DNA of 18,432 nucleotides. It comes from UMGS1484 sp045661365. GTDB taxonomy: Bacteria > Bacillota > Clostridia > Oscillospirales > Acutalibacteraceae. Made by a program: the position numbers and the translations under genes. Positions 1 through 6,651 of the stretch are shown piece after piece. Location: contig JAZRFL010000059.1 of the NCBI GenBank assembly GCA_045661365.1, forward strand, positions 1-18,432, written 5' to 3'. The number at the start of each line of letters is the position of its first letter. Within the stretch, counting starts at the first letter, position 1. The notes below the pieces were generated by a model, which was not told where the DNA came from, searched no databases, and worked only from the letters and a program-made list of their open reading frames with translations.

Positions 1-2
1 TG

Positions 3-1913
3 GTCGCCATGCTTTTTGGGGTGTATACCGCCCTGCCCCCTCGGTACGGTTCGGCACTGTCTAACTCGGCAATCGACACTACGATTGCCACCATGACCGA
101 CATTCCCCTCACACCGATCGTGCCGGGGGAAAATGAAGCAACAGCCACATCGACCACGCAGGTGAAAAATATTTTAGCGGTTGTGGAAACCACGCGGGAT
201 GACCTCGACCAAATTCGTTTCGATGTGTTTTTGGATGATACCATTTCGCCCGATACGCATTGGTGGTCATATGATTATAATAGTTTTATTCCCCCCAGCA
301 AAATTTCTGTCGACACCTTTCCCGACAGCGATCAATCGGCCGACATAAGAATTCGATCCGATAGCGCCTTACCGGAAAACACGCCATTGGTATATTGTTA
401 TTTTAACTCAACCGACACGTACAACAATGCGATCGCAAGCATCAAAAAAGACTTCCTCGGCGGATACACGCTAAATAACACTTGGGTGAATGCAACCGAT
501 GAAAGTGTTCTGGACATGAGTTTCATCATGGTTGGCGATGTGAACGGTAACAACGCAATCGGTGTTGACGATGCGTTAATGATTTTACAGTTCGTCTCCA
601 ACGACTTGATACCAACCGATGCACAGCGCTTGGCGGCGGATTGTGATCGCGATGGCGAAATTGAGGCCACCGATGCTGTGCAAATTCAAAAATACGTTGT
701 AGGAAAAGTATGTAGTCTGTGGGATGATAAACGCATACAGTTACCCACTGAACATAGCAACAGCCTGATCGACGGTTTTGTTTACCGATTAAAAAACAAA
801 GCAACCGGAGAATACTTAAGCATGGACAAAACAGACTCCTCTCAAGCCTGTGCGGTTTCCGATTATGATCCCACAGAACAATATGCCAAATTTGAACTCC
901 GTAAAGTGGCAAACCAGTCGTATTATACATTACGCAACAAATCAAACAATACCACTCTGCGGCTCGACAACGATTACCAAGTCAGTTTTGACAATACAAC
1001 CAACGGCTTTATTGCCATGTCAGGGTACTGGTATTTGATTCCGGTTGATGAAGGATATGAAATGGTTAGTTATCCTGTGCCAAATCGTGCCTTAACCACA
1101 TACGGTGAAATCAGTAGTAGTACGCTGGATTGCCGAGCAGATTATGCAGCACGCGGAACGGTATGGATATTGGAAGGCCCCTCTATTACCATTAGTTATC
1201 ATTATGATGGAGGCTATGATCAACGTTGCACCGATGATGATATCGCTGGTATCGGAGCGCATCAGCAAAAAATTGCTACTATTTTAGAAAATGTGTTCCA
1301 CGCTAACGTAACATTGATCGATGCCACCGATAACATAACCACTTCTCGTGCAGATGGTTGTTCTTATGGTATAAACGCCAATTGTTCTCACATTGGCGCT
1401 ACCAACTGCTTGGCGAATAGCGAAAAATCTCCCTATAACACATCCCATCATAAAAACGCCAATGATATGTTGTTGTATTGGTATCAACAACTTCCAACGG
1501 CAACACGCGGAAAAACAATCCATATTACATATAGCGGGCACGTGCCATGTATTGTTTCCGATGAGGATGAAGATGGTCAAAATGATACTCATAAAACAAT
1601 GTCGAGCAGTTATATTTTGAATGGATTAACATATGGAGGTGATTATCGAGTAGCCGCTGTTTTTATTAATGGTTTTACCAATAAGCAATATGTCGAAACG
1701 CTAACAGCACTACATGAAATTTCCCACGATTTGGGAGCGTGGGATGACACTTCACCCGCAGATAGTAACCATGGTGAATGTGTATTGTCGCGTAACAGGA
1801 CGAATAATGACCTATATATTTGGTTTAATAGCAGTAGTTTAACTGATCATAAGAGGCTTTATTGTACGCCTTGTTTTAACGCCATCGTTACTTTTTTAGC
1901 TCAAAATTATTAA
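3..1913 (+). CDS. Secreted dockerin / ricin-like / zinc metalloprotease protein (5' end outside window)
   Basis: The frame is open to the left edge with no ribosome binding site before the ATG at 9, so the true start probably lies upstream; residues here count from that ATG. Residues about 175-234 form a type I dockerin: two calcium loops (GDVNGNNAIGVDD and ADCDRDGEIEATD) with acidic or amide residues at the expected positions. Residues about 253-389 resemble a ricin-type beta-trefoil, a carbohydrate-binding fold. The C-terminal part carries HEISHDLGAWD at 569-579, which fits the zincin pattern HExxHxxGxxD (two His ligands, catalytic Glu, third ligand Asp), followed by a Cys-rich tail (C591, C619, C622). 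By family knowledge, a dockerin docks enzymes onto cohesin scaffolds outside the cell. I infer a secreted, glycan-targeted protease. Residues 30-170 are unrecognised. The stop codon runs straight into the RBS of the next gene, suggesting one transcript. Confidence 0.8.
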   Translation, partial: VAMLFGVYTALPPRYGSALSNSAIDTTIATMTDIPLTPIVPGENEATATSTTQVKNILAVVETTRDDLDQIRFDVFLDDTISPDTHWWSYDYNSFIPPSKISVDTFPDSDQSADIRIRSDSALPENTPLVYCYFNSTDTYNNAIASIKKDFLGGYTLNNTWVNATDESVLDMSFIMVGDVNGNNAIGVDDALMILQFVSNDLIPTDAQRLAADCDRDGEIEATDAVQIQKYVVGKVCSLWDDKRIQLPTEHSNSLIDGFVYRLKNKATGEYLSMDKTDSSQACAVSDYDPTEQYAKFELRKVANQSYYTLRNKSNNTTLRLDNDYQVSFDNTTNGFIAMSGYWYLIPVDEGYEMVSYPVPNRALTTYGEISSSTLDCRADYAARGTVWILEGPSITISYHYDGGYDQRCTDDDIAGIGAHQQKIATILENVFHANVTLIDATDNITTSRADGCSYGINANCSHIGATNCLANSEKSPYNTSHHKNANDMLLYWYQQLPTATRGKTIHITYSGHVPCIVSDEDEDGQNDTHKTMSSSYILNGLTYGGDYRVAAVFINGFTNKQYVETLTALHEISHDLGAWDDTSPADSNHGECVLSRNRTNNDLYIWFNSSSLTDHKRLYCTPCFNAIVTFLAQNY

Positions 1914-1924
1914 GGAGGTACGTT

Positions 1925-2767
1925 ATGAAAAAAGCATTATCCGTCATTTTGGCCATTATGTTATTCGCCGTATGTTTTACGGCTTGCAGCGAATCCCCTG
2001 CCGAAACCAAAACCGATGCCAAGCCGATTGACAATGCCCCCTCGGTAGTGGTTTCTCAAGTAGAGCAACCCACGCCCGAAGAAGGCCAACCCCAACAAAA
2101 TTCCGCTCCCGCTCAGCAACAAGAGCAAACCAATGAGACTTCCCTGCCTACTCAACAACCGGCATCTACGCCCAACCAACCTACGACAACCGTAACGCCG
2201 GAAAAAATCCATGGTGATATTGCACGAGAATATCCAACCTTTGTGTCGGAACAAGCGTTGCAAACGTGGCTACAAAAAGGTAGCGGTGCTTATGAAAAGG
2301 ATCGTTCAGATTATTTGATGCAAGCAAGCAAATCGAATATTGTTAACTATTATCACCCTTCTGAAAATCTAATCAAGTTGGTTTCGTTAAACGAAATTGA
2401 ACTTCATACGCCGTCAAATACGTATATTTATCAATATATATTTGACGACGGAAAAGAGCTAACACTTAGTTTGAACACTGCCAAAATCCCCGGGTTTTAC
2501 GAGAGTGATGAATCTTTCTTGGAAAACAAAAAGCAAGGATATTTGATGGGTCAAAAAGGGTACCAATATTATAAGGAGCCCAAAACAGGGATTGAGTTTT
2601 ATTGGAACTATGCGGATTATGATACTACGCAAATTGCGTGGATGCAATATGGTCTGGTTCAGTTCGCTTCATTTACCGGACACAAAGATATTTTGGATGA
2701 ATTATTGCCATACCTGGTATTGGAACAAGTCACAGTCAATTTAAATTCCGATCACGTAACCGAGTAA
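1925..2767 (+). CDS. Lipoprotein of unknown function, paralogue 1
   Basis: This 280-residue protein has a typical lipoprotein signal: a charged start (MKKA), a hydrophobic core, and a lipobox ending FTAC with Cys21 as the predicted lipidated residue. Residues about 22-95 are a Pro/Gln/Thr-rich, low-complexity linker, as expected for a spacer from the membrane to an outside domain. Residues about 96-280 form a compact domain rich in Tyr and Trp that I do not recognise. The RBS (aaggagg, 1912-1918) overlaps the stop codon of the metalloprotease gene, so the two are probably co-transcribed. The next gene is a tandem copy exactly 916 bp downstream. Function is unknown; surface location is inferred from the signal sequence. 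Confidence 0.8.
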   Translation: MKKALSVILAIMLFAVCFTACSESPAETKTDAKPIDNAPSVVVSQVEQPTPEEGQPQQNSAPAQQQEQTNETSLPTQQPASTPNQPTTTVTPEKIHGDIAREYPTFVSEQALQTWLQKGSGAYEKDRSDYLMQASKSNIVNYYHPSENLIKLVSLNEIELHTPSNTYIYQYIFDDGKELTLSLNTAKIPGFYESDESFLENKKQGYLMGQKGYQYYKEPKTGIEFYWNYADYDTTQIAWMQYGLVQFASFTGHKDILDELLPYLVLEQVTVNLNSDHVTE

Positions 2768-2776
2768 TCGTTCTGT

Positions 2777-2803
2777 CCCCCTGCCCTGTGGCGGGGCAGG
2801 GGG
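2777..2803 (+). terminator. GC-rich hairpin after lipoprotein 1 (weak or no U-tract)
   Basis: A perfect 10-bp stem (ccccctgccc paired with gggcaggggg) with a 7-nt loop begins 9 nt after the stop codon. It is followed by gatttgtaaaa, not a run of T, so it may be an mRNA-stabilising 3' structure or a partial terminator instead of a full intrinsic terminator. The same hairpin with one loop change follows the second lipoprotein gene, so it belongs to the duplicated unit. Confidence 0.5.
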
Positions 2804-2840
2804 GATTTGTAAAACTGAAAAACAAAGGAGTGATCCCATC

Positions 2841-3683
2841 ATGAAACAAGCATTATCCATTCTATTAGCCCTTGCCCTACTCGCCGTATGTTTTACGGAT
2901 TGCAGTAAATCCCCTGCCGAAACCAAAACCGATGCCAAGCCGGTTGACAATGCCCCCTCGGCAGTGGTTTCTCAAGTAGAGCAACCCGCTCCCGATGAAA
3001 GCCAACCCCAACAAAATTCCGCCCCAGCTCAACAACAAGAGCAAACCAATGAGCCTTCCCCGCCTGCTCAACAACCGGCATCTACGCCCAACCAACCTAC
3101 GACAACCGTAACGCCGGAAAAAATCCACGGTGATATTGCACGAGAATATCCAACCTTTGTGTCGGAACAAGCGTTGCAAACGTGGCTACAAAAAGGTAGC
3201 GGTGCTTATGAAACCGATCGTTCGAATTATATCACCCAAGCAAGCAAAAGCAACTCGGTAGTTTACTATCAACCATCCGAAAAATTGTTGGATTTTGTTA
3301 CTTTGGATTCAATCGAGTTACACACACCCTCTCAAATCTATTCCTATCGCTATCTGTTTGATGATGGAAAAAGTTTGACTGTTATTGTAAGAACTGCTCA
3401 AATTAAAGGCTTTTTTGAGCATGATGAAACCTATTTGAACGATAAAAAACAGGGGTATTTAAATGGTCAAAAAGGGTATGGGTACTATAAAGATCCTCAA
3501 ACCGGAACGGAATTTTACTGGGATCCTGCTGATTATGATACCACGCAAATTGCGTGGACACAGTATGGTTTGATTCATAGCGCTTCAGTTACAGGTCATG
3601 CCGATGTACTAAGCCAATTGATTCCTCACTTGGTATTGGAACAAGTCACGGTCAATTTAAATTCCGATCACGTAACCCAGTAA
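2841..3683 (+). CDS. Lipoprotein-like protein of unknown function, paralogue 2
   Basis: This tandem paralogue of the preceding gene has the same length (280 residues) and architecture: signal sequence, Pro/Gln/Thr-rich linker, and a Tyr-rich C-terminal domain. The DNA of the linker and the start of the domain (3067-3213) matches the first copy with a single mismatch, and the last codons are also almost identical, while the region between is clearly diverged. The residue before the candidate lipidated Cys21 is Asp20, giving FTDC in place of FTAC in copy 1. Asp at that position is outside the usual lipobox, so processing by signal peptidase II is uncertain. It has its own RBS (aaaggag, ending about 10 nt before the ATG). 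Function is not recognised. Confidence 0.8.
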   Translation: MKQALSILLALALLAVCFTDCSKSPAETKTDAKPVDNAPSAVVSQVEQPAPDESQPQQNSAPAQQQEQTNEPSPPAQQPASTPNQPTTTVTPEKIHGDIAREYPTFVSEQALQTWLQKGSGAYETDRSNYITQASKSNSVVYYQPSEKLLDFVTLDSIELHTPSQIYSYRYLFDDGKSLTVIVRTAQIKGFFEHDETYLNDKKQGYLNGQKGYGYYKDPQTGTEFYWDPADYDTTQIAWTQYGLIHSASVTGHADVLSQLIPHLVLEQVTVNLNSDHVTQ

Positions 3684-3693
3684 CCTACCTGTC

Positions 3694-3718
3694 CCCCTGC
3701 CCTGTTGCGGGGCAGGGG
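3694..3718 (+). terminator. GC-rich hairpin after lipoprotein 2 (weak or no U-tract)
   Basis: A perfect 9-bp stem (cccctgccc paired with gggcagggg) with loop tgttgcg is the second copy of the hairpin found after the first lipoprotein gene. It is followed by cacaatg, with no T-run. The first hairpin with a proper T-tract downstream is the one at 3842-3860 inside the IS200-type element. Confidence 0.5.
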
Positions 3719-3841
3719 CACAATGAATCAATCATAACCACCGGCCGTGCCGGTGGTATGCACTGCCCCCTTAGGGCCTTTTACCGGCAGAACCTATAGG
3801 TTCATCGAAAGATTTGCCAACCGCAACACTTTCACCGGCAC

Positions 3842-3860
3842 GCCCCTAAGGGGCTTTTTA
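3842..3860 (+). terminator. Intrinsic terminator within the IS element right end
   Basis: gcccc-taa-ggggc is followed by ttttta on the plus strand, a short canonical rho-independent terminator. It lies just past the stop codon of the minus-strand transposase remnant. It would stop plus-strand transcription arriving from the lipoprotein genes and protect the element from impinging transcription; that role is inferred. Confidence 0.55.
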
Positions 3861-4077
3861 TTTGCCTTCTTCTACCAGCTTACCCGTGAACGGGTCTATA
3901 TATTCTTTAAGCGTCATTTGGTCACTTGTTATATCTTCTTGCAATTGGTTACATATGTATTCCTGTGTCTGCTTTTATCTTACCATAGATTATTTGTCTA
4001 CGGTATTTTGGTGCAAAAACTATATGATATTTGCAATTCCACTTCGTATGTGCTAAACTGTTTGTGTCAAGTTTCAT
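3858..4077 (-). pseudogene. tnpA: IS200-type transposase TnpA, internal deletion with frameshift
   Basis: Reading from 4077 leftwards, the frame opens MKLDTNSLAHTKWNCKYHIV and continues FAPKYRRQIIYGKIKAD, the recognisable N-terminus of IS200-type Y1 transposases. The reading frame then shifts. In the next frame, the sequence from about 3965 to 3858 encodes QEYICNQLQEDITSDQM followed by TLKEYIDPFTGKLVEEGK and a stop, the family's usual C-terminus. The middle, roughly 80 codons by comparison with the usual length near 150, is gone. That includes the HUH metal-binding motif and the catalytic tyrosine, so the product cannot be active. The junction lies near 3965-3975. The RBS (aaggagg) just before the start is buried in a long hairpin. 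Confidence 0.85.
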
Positions 4078-4082
4078 TACTT

Positions 4083-4148
4083 GAATCCTCCTTCGTGTTT
4101 CTTTGTTGTGGTTGGCAAACCCACTCCTTTTTACACGAAGGAGGATTC
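4083..4148. promoter_or_regulatory. 16-bp hairpin: RBS sequestration (minus), terminator-like (plus)
   Basis: A perfect 16-bp inverted repeat (4083-4098 with 4133-4148) encloses a 34-nt loop. In the minus-strand transcript the 3' arm contains aaggagg, the ribosome binding site of tnpA, so the arm pairs away the RBS. On the plus strand the stem is followed by tttttgt, like an intrinsic terminator. IS200 is known to use a 5' hairpin both to block tnpA translation and to stop transcription entering from outside; this layout matches that scheme. Confidence 0.7.
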
Positions 4149-4216
4149 TTTTTGTACGCATAGCGAAAGCTTTTTGGAACCACCGGCACTGCTGGTGGTT
4201 TACTTATACAACAAAA

Positions 4217-4245
4217 CCCACCCTGCGGTGTGCGACGGGGGTGGG
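4217..4245. other. Short GC-rich hairpin between IS remnant and operon promoter
   Basis: cccaccc (4217-4223) pairs with gggtggg (4239-4245) across a 15-nt loop, followed by aaaac. No role can be assigned. It could be a relic of a terminator or part of a dispersed repeat. Confidence 0.35.
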
Positions 4246-4280
4246 AAAACAGAGATTTCCGGATTTTTTCAAAAAAACTC

Positions 4281-4309
4281 TTGCAATTGGGCATATACTA
4301 TGATATAAT
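4281..4309 (+). promoter_or_regulatory. Sigma-A promoter of the rimP-nusA-infB operon
   Basis: TTGCAA at 4281-4286 and a consensus TATAAT at 4304-4309 are separated by exactly 17 bp, matching the housekeeping promoter of Gram-positive bacteria. It lies about 95 bp before rimP and just after the IS remnant. Nothing as good is seen elsewhere in the operon, so this is the likely main promoter for the genes up to 13046. Confidence 0.8.
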
Positions 4310-4335
4310 GCCCACGGTTAGTATAGTAAGTAGGC

Positions 4336-4361
4336 AAAAGAGTGGGGCGACCCGCTCTTTT
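4336..4361 (+). promoter_or_regulatory. rimP leader hairpin with GNRA tetraloop
   Basis: An 11-bp stem (aaaagagtggg paired with cccgctctttt, one G-U pair) is capped by the tetraloop GCGA and begins about 20 nt after the expected transcription start. Downstream sequence (atgtttgttgtctacctttt) is only moderately T-rich, so this is either a leaky attenuator or a protected leader structure. A role in controlling the operon is inferred from position only. Confidence 0.55.
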
Positions 4362-4404
4362 ATGTTTGTTGTCTACCTTTTCACTTTCACAGCAGAAAGG
4401 ATGT

Positions 4405-4893
4405 ATGAATTTGGCAAGCAAATCCGGCAACGTTGCCGCCAAAGCGGAAGCATTGGCACTCCCCTTTGCCGAGGAGTTGGGACTCAATCTGTGGGACGTT
4501 CGCTTTGTCAAAGAAGGAGCCGACTGGTTTTTGCGGTTTTTTATTGACAAAGAAGGCGGCGTCAACATCAACGATTGCGAGAATCTTTCCCGCGCGTTGG
4601 ACGCACCCTTGGACGAAGCGGATTTTATTGAACAGGCATATTATTTAGAGGTCAGTTCCCCCGGACTGAATCGGGAATTGACCAAAGATCGCCATTTTGA
4701 GCAAATGACGGGCGAACCCGTTATTGTAAAACTGTATCGTGCCATGGACGGCAAAAAAGAGGTAAAAGGCATTTTGGTGGGCAAAACCGATGAGGCTTTG
4801 CTTCTTGGCAACGAACACGAAGAACCCCTCTCCCTGCCCCTGTCGGACATTGCCTCGGTTCGGTTAGACGACGACCATTTTTTTGATTTTTAA
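4405..4893 (+). CDS. rimP: Ribosome maturation factor RimP
   Basis: RimP (162 residues; about 150 is usual) helps assemble the 30S ribosomal subunit. The protein shows the family's N-terminal domain (about residues 8-85), the signature EVSSPGLNR near residue 82, and a C-terminal SH3-like domain with a conserved acidic pattern. The ATG at 4405 (MNLASKSG) is chosen because it follows agaaagg at 4394-4400, although the spacing is short; the in-frame TTG at 4411 is an alternative start with better spacing. A longer upstream frame exists but would begin inside the leader hairpin. It is the first gene of the operon, and rimP followed by nusA is a conserved pair in most bacteria. Confidence 0.93.
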   Translation: MNLASKSGNVAAKAEALALPFAEELGLNLWDVRFVKEGADWFLRFFIDKEGGVNINDCENLSRALDAPLDEADFIEQAYYLEVSSPGLNRELTKDRHFEQMTGEPVIVKLYRAMDGKKEVKGILVGKTDEALLLGNEHEEPLSLPLSDIASVRLDDDHFFDF

Positions 4894-4959
4894 CCCTTGG
4901 TTCTATTTATATTGTATATATACGTAAACTCACTATGAATACGGAGGAATTAACAAACC

Positions 4960-6021
4960 ATGACCAGCGCAAATAAAAACGAATTTTTTGAAGCCCTCGC
5001 CTTTATGGAAAAAGAAAAAGGCATCCCCGCCGAATACATTGCCGAAAAGATCGCCGCCGCCATTGTGGTATCGGTGAAAAAGGACTACGGCTCCAAGGAC
5101 ATTGTATTTTGCAACATTGACTGCGAAAGCCGCACCTTCAAGGCATTTGTCCGCAAAAACGTGGTGGAAGAGATCGAAGACATGGACACCGACATTTTGG
5201 TAGAAGATGCCAAAAAGGTCAAAAAGAGCGCCAAAGCAGGCGACACCATAGAGATCCCTCTGGACACCCGCGCCTTTGGCCGTATTGCCGCCCAAACCGC
5301 CAAGCACGTGATCCGTCAAGGCATTCGTGATGCCGAACGGGGGCAAGCCATGGAAGAATTCCAAAGCAAAAACCAAGAATTGGTATCTGCGGTGGTTCAC
5401 TCGGTAGATCCTCGCACCGGCAACGTTTCGGTACAGATCGGTTCTGCCGAATACGTACTGCCCAAAGCCGAACAGGTTCCCGGCGAAGAATTAAAAGAAG
5501 GACAACACGTCAAGGTCTTTATTGTGGACGTTTACGAAACCGACCGTGGCCCCAAGGTCAAGATCTCTCGTACCCACGCCGGCTTGGTTCGTCGCTTGTT
5601 TGAAAACGAAGTACCCGAAATTTTCGACGGTACCATTGAAGTAAAAGCCATTTCCCGCGAAGCAGGCTCCCGCACCAAATTGGCGGTATTTTCTCACGAC
5701 GAATCCATCGATCCCATCGGCTCTTGCATTGGCCCCAAGGGAACCCGTGTCGCCAAGATCGTACAAGAATTGGACGGAGAAAAAATCGACATTGTCCGTT
5801 ACTCCGACGATCCCGCCGCCTTTATTGCCGAAGCCCTCTCCCCTGCCAAGGTGCTGAAGGTAGAAGCTGAGCCCGACGGCTCCAAGGCTTGCCACGTTAC
5901 CGTGCCCGACGCACAACTGTCCCTTGCCATCGGCAACAAAGGGCAAAACGTACGCTTGGCGGCTCGCCTGACCGGCTGGAAAATCGACATTCGTCCCGAA
6001 AGCGGTTTTTACGGCGAATAA
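4960..6021 (+). CDS. nusA: Transcription termination/antitermination factor NusA
   Basis: NusA binds RNA polymerase and nascent RNA and modulates pausing, termination and antitermination. Order of domains: NusA N-terminal domain (about 1-125), S1 domain (about 133-200), then KH1 and KH2 (about 205-345). The KH1 signature IGSCIGPKGTR starts near residue 251, and KH2 has LAIGNKGQNVRLAARLTGW near 322. At 353 residues it lacks the acidic C-terminal repeats of proteobacterial NusA, as is normal in Gram-positive bacteria. RBS ggagg at 4943-4947. The 66-bp gap after rimP is AT-rich but shows no convincing promoter. Confidence 0.96.
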   Translation: MTSANKNEFFEALAFMEKEKGIPAEYIAEKIAAAIVVSVKKDYGSKDIVFCNIDCESRTFKAFVRKNVVEEIEDMDTDILVEDAKKVKKSAKAGDTIEIPLDTRAFGRIAAQTAKHVIRQGIRDAERGQAMEEFQSKNQELVSAVVHSVDPRTGNVSVQIGSAEYVLPKAEQVPGEELKEGQHVKVFIVDVYETDRGPKVKISRTHAGLVRRLFENEVPEIFDGTIEVKAISREAGSRTKLAVFSHDESIDPIGSCIGPKGTRVAKIVQELDGEKIDIVRYSDDPAAFIAEALSPAKVLKVEAEPDGSKACHVTVPDAQLSLAIGNKGQNVRLAARLTGWKIDIRPESGFYGE

Positions 6022-6075
6022 TTCACAAGCAATTTCAGTAGGACATATGACACGGAATGATAGGAGGAATCGGTT

Positions 6076-6348
6076 TTGTTAAAGCAACGCAAGATCCCCC
6101 TGCGTAAATGCAGTGGGTGCGGTGAAATGAAACCCAAGCAACAGCTGATACGGGTGGTTAAAAGCAAAGAAGGCGAAATTTCGCTGGATCTCACCGGCAA
6201 AAAGCCGGGACGCGGGGCGTATTTGTGTCCCGATTGCAACTGTTTTGCCATTGCCCGCAAGGCACGTCGCTTTGAAAAAGCCTTTTCCCTATCCATTCCC
6301 GACAGCGTGTATGCCGCTATGGAGGAGGAATTACGATCCCATGAATGA
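6076..6348 (+). CDS. ylxR: YlxR/RnpM family nucleic-acid binding protein
   Basis: This 90-residue protein matches the YlxR family: RKCSGCGEMKPK at the start, LIRVVKSKEGEISLDLTGKK in the middle, and GRGAYLCPDCNC. The two CxxC pairs are in the positions of the family's conserved Cys motifs. In Bacillus the protein (now RnpM) has been described as binding RNA and modulating RNase P. It starts with TTG at 6076, supported by aggagg at 6062-6067 with 8-nt spacing. Position between nusA and ylxQ is the standard Firmicutes order. Its 3' end overlaps ylxQ by 8 nt, suggesting coupled translation. Confidence 0.92.
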   Translation: MLKQRKIPLRKCSGCGEMKPKQQLIRVVKSKEGEISLDLTGKKPGRGAYLCPDCNCFAIARKARRFEKAFSLSIPDSVYAAMEEELRSHE

Positions 6349-6649
6349 CAAATTGATGTCGCTGTTGGGGTTATGCCGCAGGGCAGGTCAATTGACCTTG
6401 GGCTTTGACAAAACTGCCGAAGCCGCCAAAAAAGGTCGTGTCGCCGCCGTATTGGTAGCCAGCGACACCGCCGCCCGCACCGAAAAGGAATTGCGGTTTT
6501 TGGCAAAAGATCGTTTCCCCGTGGTACGGCTGACCCACACGTCGGCACAACTTTCCCAAGCCATAGGCGCATCGGCAAAAGCGGTGGGCATTACCCACGC
6601 TGACTTTGCCAACCAAGCATTGCTGTTGACTCAAAACGGAGGTATGTAA
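6341..6649 (+). CDS. ylxQ: YlxQ, L7Ae-family RNA-binding protein
   Basis: This 102-residue L7Ae/L30e-type protein starts MNDKLMSLLGLCRRAGQL, then has AAKKGRVAAVLVASDTAART and an Ala-rich C-terminal half. The family binds kink-turn RNA and sits between ylxR and infB in Firmicutes; its exact role is not settled. The ATG at 6341 is chosen because it gives the family's usual N-terminus and follows ggaggagg at 6321-6328. The longer open frame upstream lies inside ylxR. It overlaps the ylxR stop by 8 nt, and infB begins 2 nt after its own stop. Confidence 0.9.
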   Translation: MNDKLMSLLGLCRRAGQLTLGFDKTAEAAKKGRVAAVLVASDTAARTEKELRFLAKDRFPVVRLTHTSAQLSQAIGASAKAVGITHADFANQALLLTQNGGM

Positions 6650-6651
6650 TT

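Larger units (their letters stand above)
3737..4200 (-). mobile_element. IS200/IS605-type element remnant (internally deleted)
   Basis: The two ends are near-identical imperfect palindromes: accaccggc-cgt-gccggtggt at 3737-3757 and aaccaccggc-act-gctggtggtt at 4178-4200. Subterminal hairpins of this kind are what IS200/IS605 transposases recognise as single-stranded left and right ends. Between them lies a broken tnpA on the minus strand. Exact outer boundaries and the flanking target tetranucleotide cannot be fixed from one copy. On the tnpA 3' side, 3760-3860 holds further small palindromes (for example aacctataggtt), typical of the structured right end. The element separates the lipoprotein region from the rimP operon promoter. 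Confidence 0.8.

Noticed and set aside
2777..2803. Full-strength terminator between the two lipoprotein genes
   Set aside because: The stem is strong but no T-run follows on the plus strand, so I list it only as a weak terminator or stabiliser.
3747..4163. Plus-strand open frame of 138 codons across the IS element
   Set aside because: It is antisense to the transposase remnant, which has clear family sequence on the minus strand; no RBS or plausible product.
4201..4280. tRNA or riboswitch in the gap before the rimP promoter
   Set aside because: Only one 7-bp hairpin is visible; no cloverleaf, no CCA end, and no known riboswitch core.
4342..4404. Longer N-terminus for RimP
   Set aside because: The extra codons fall in the leader hairpin, and known RimP proteins begin close to MNLASKSG.
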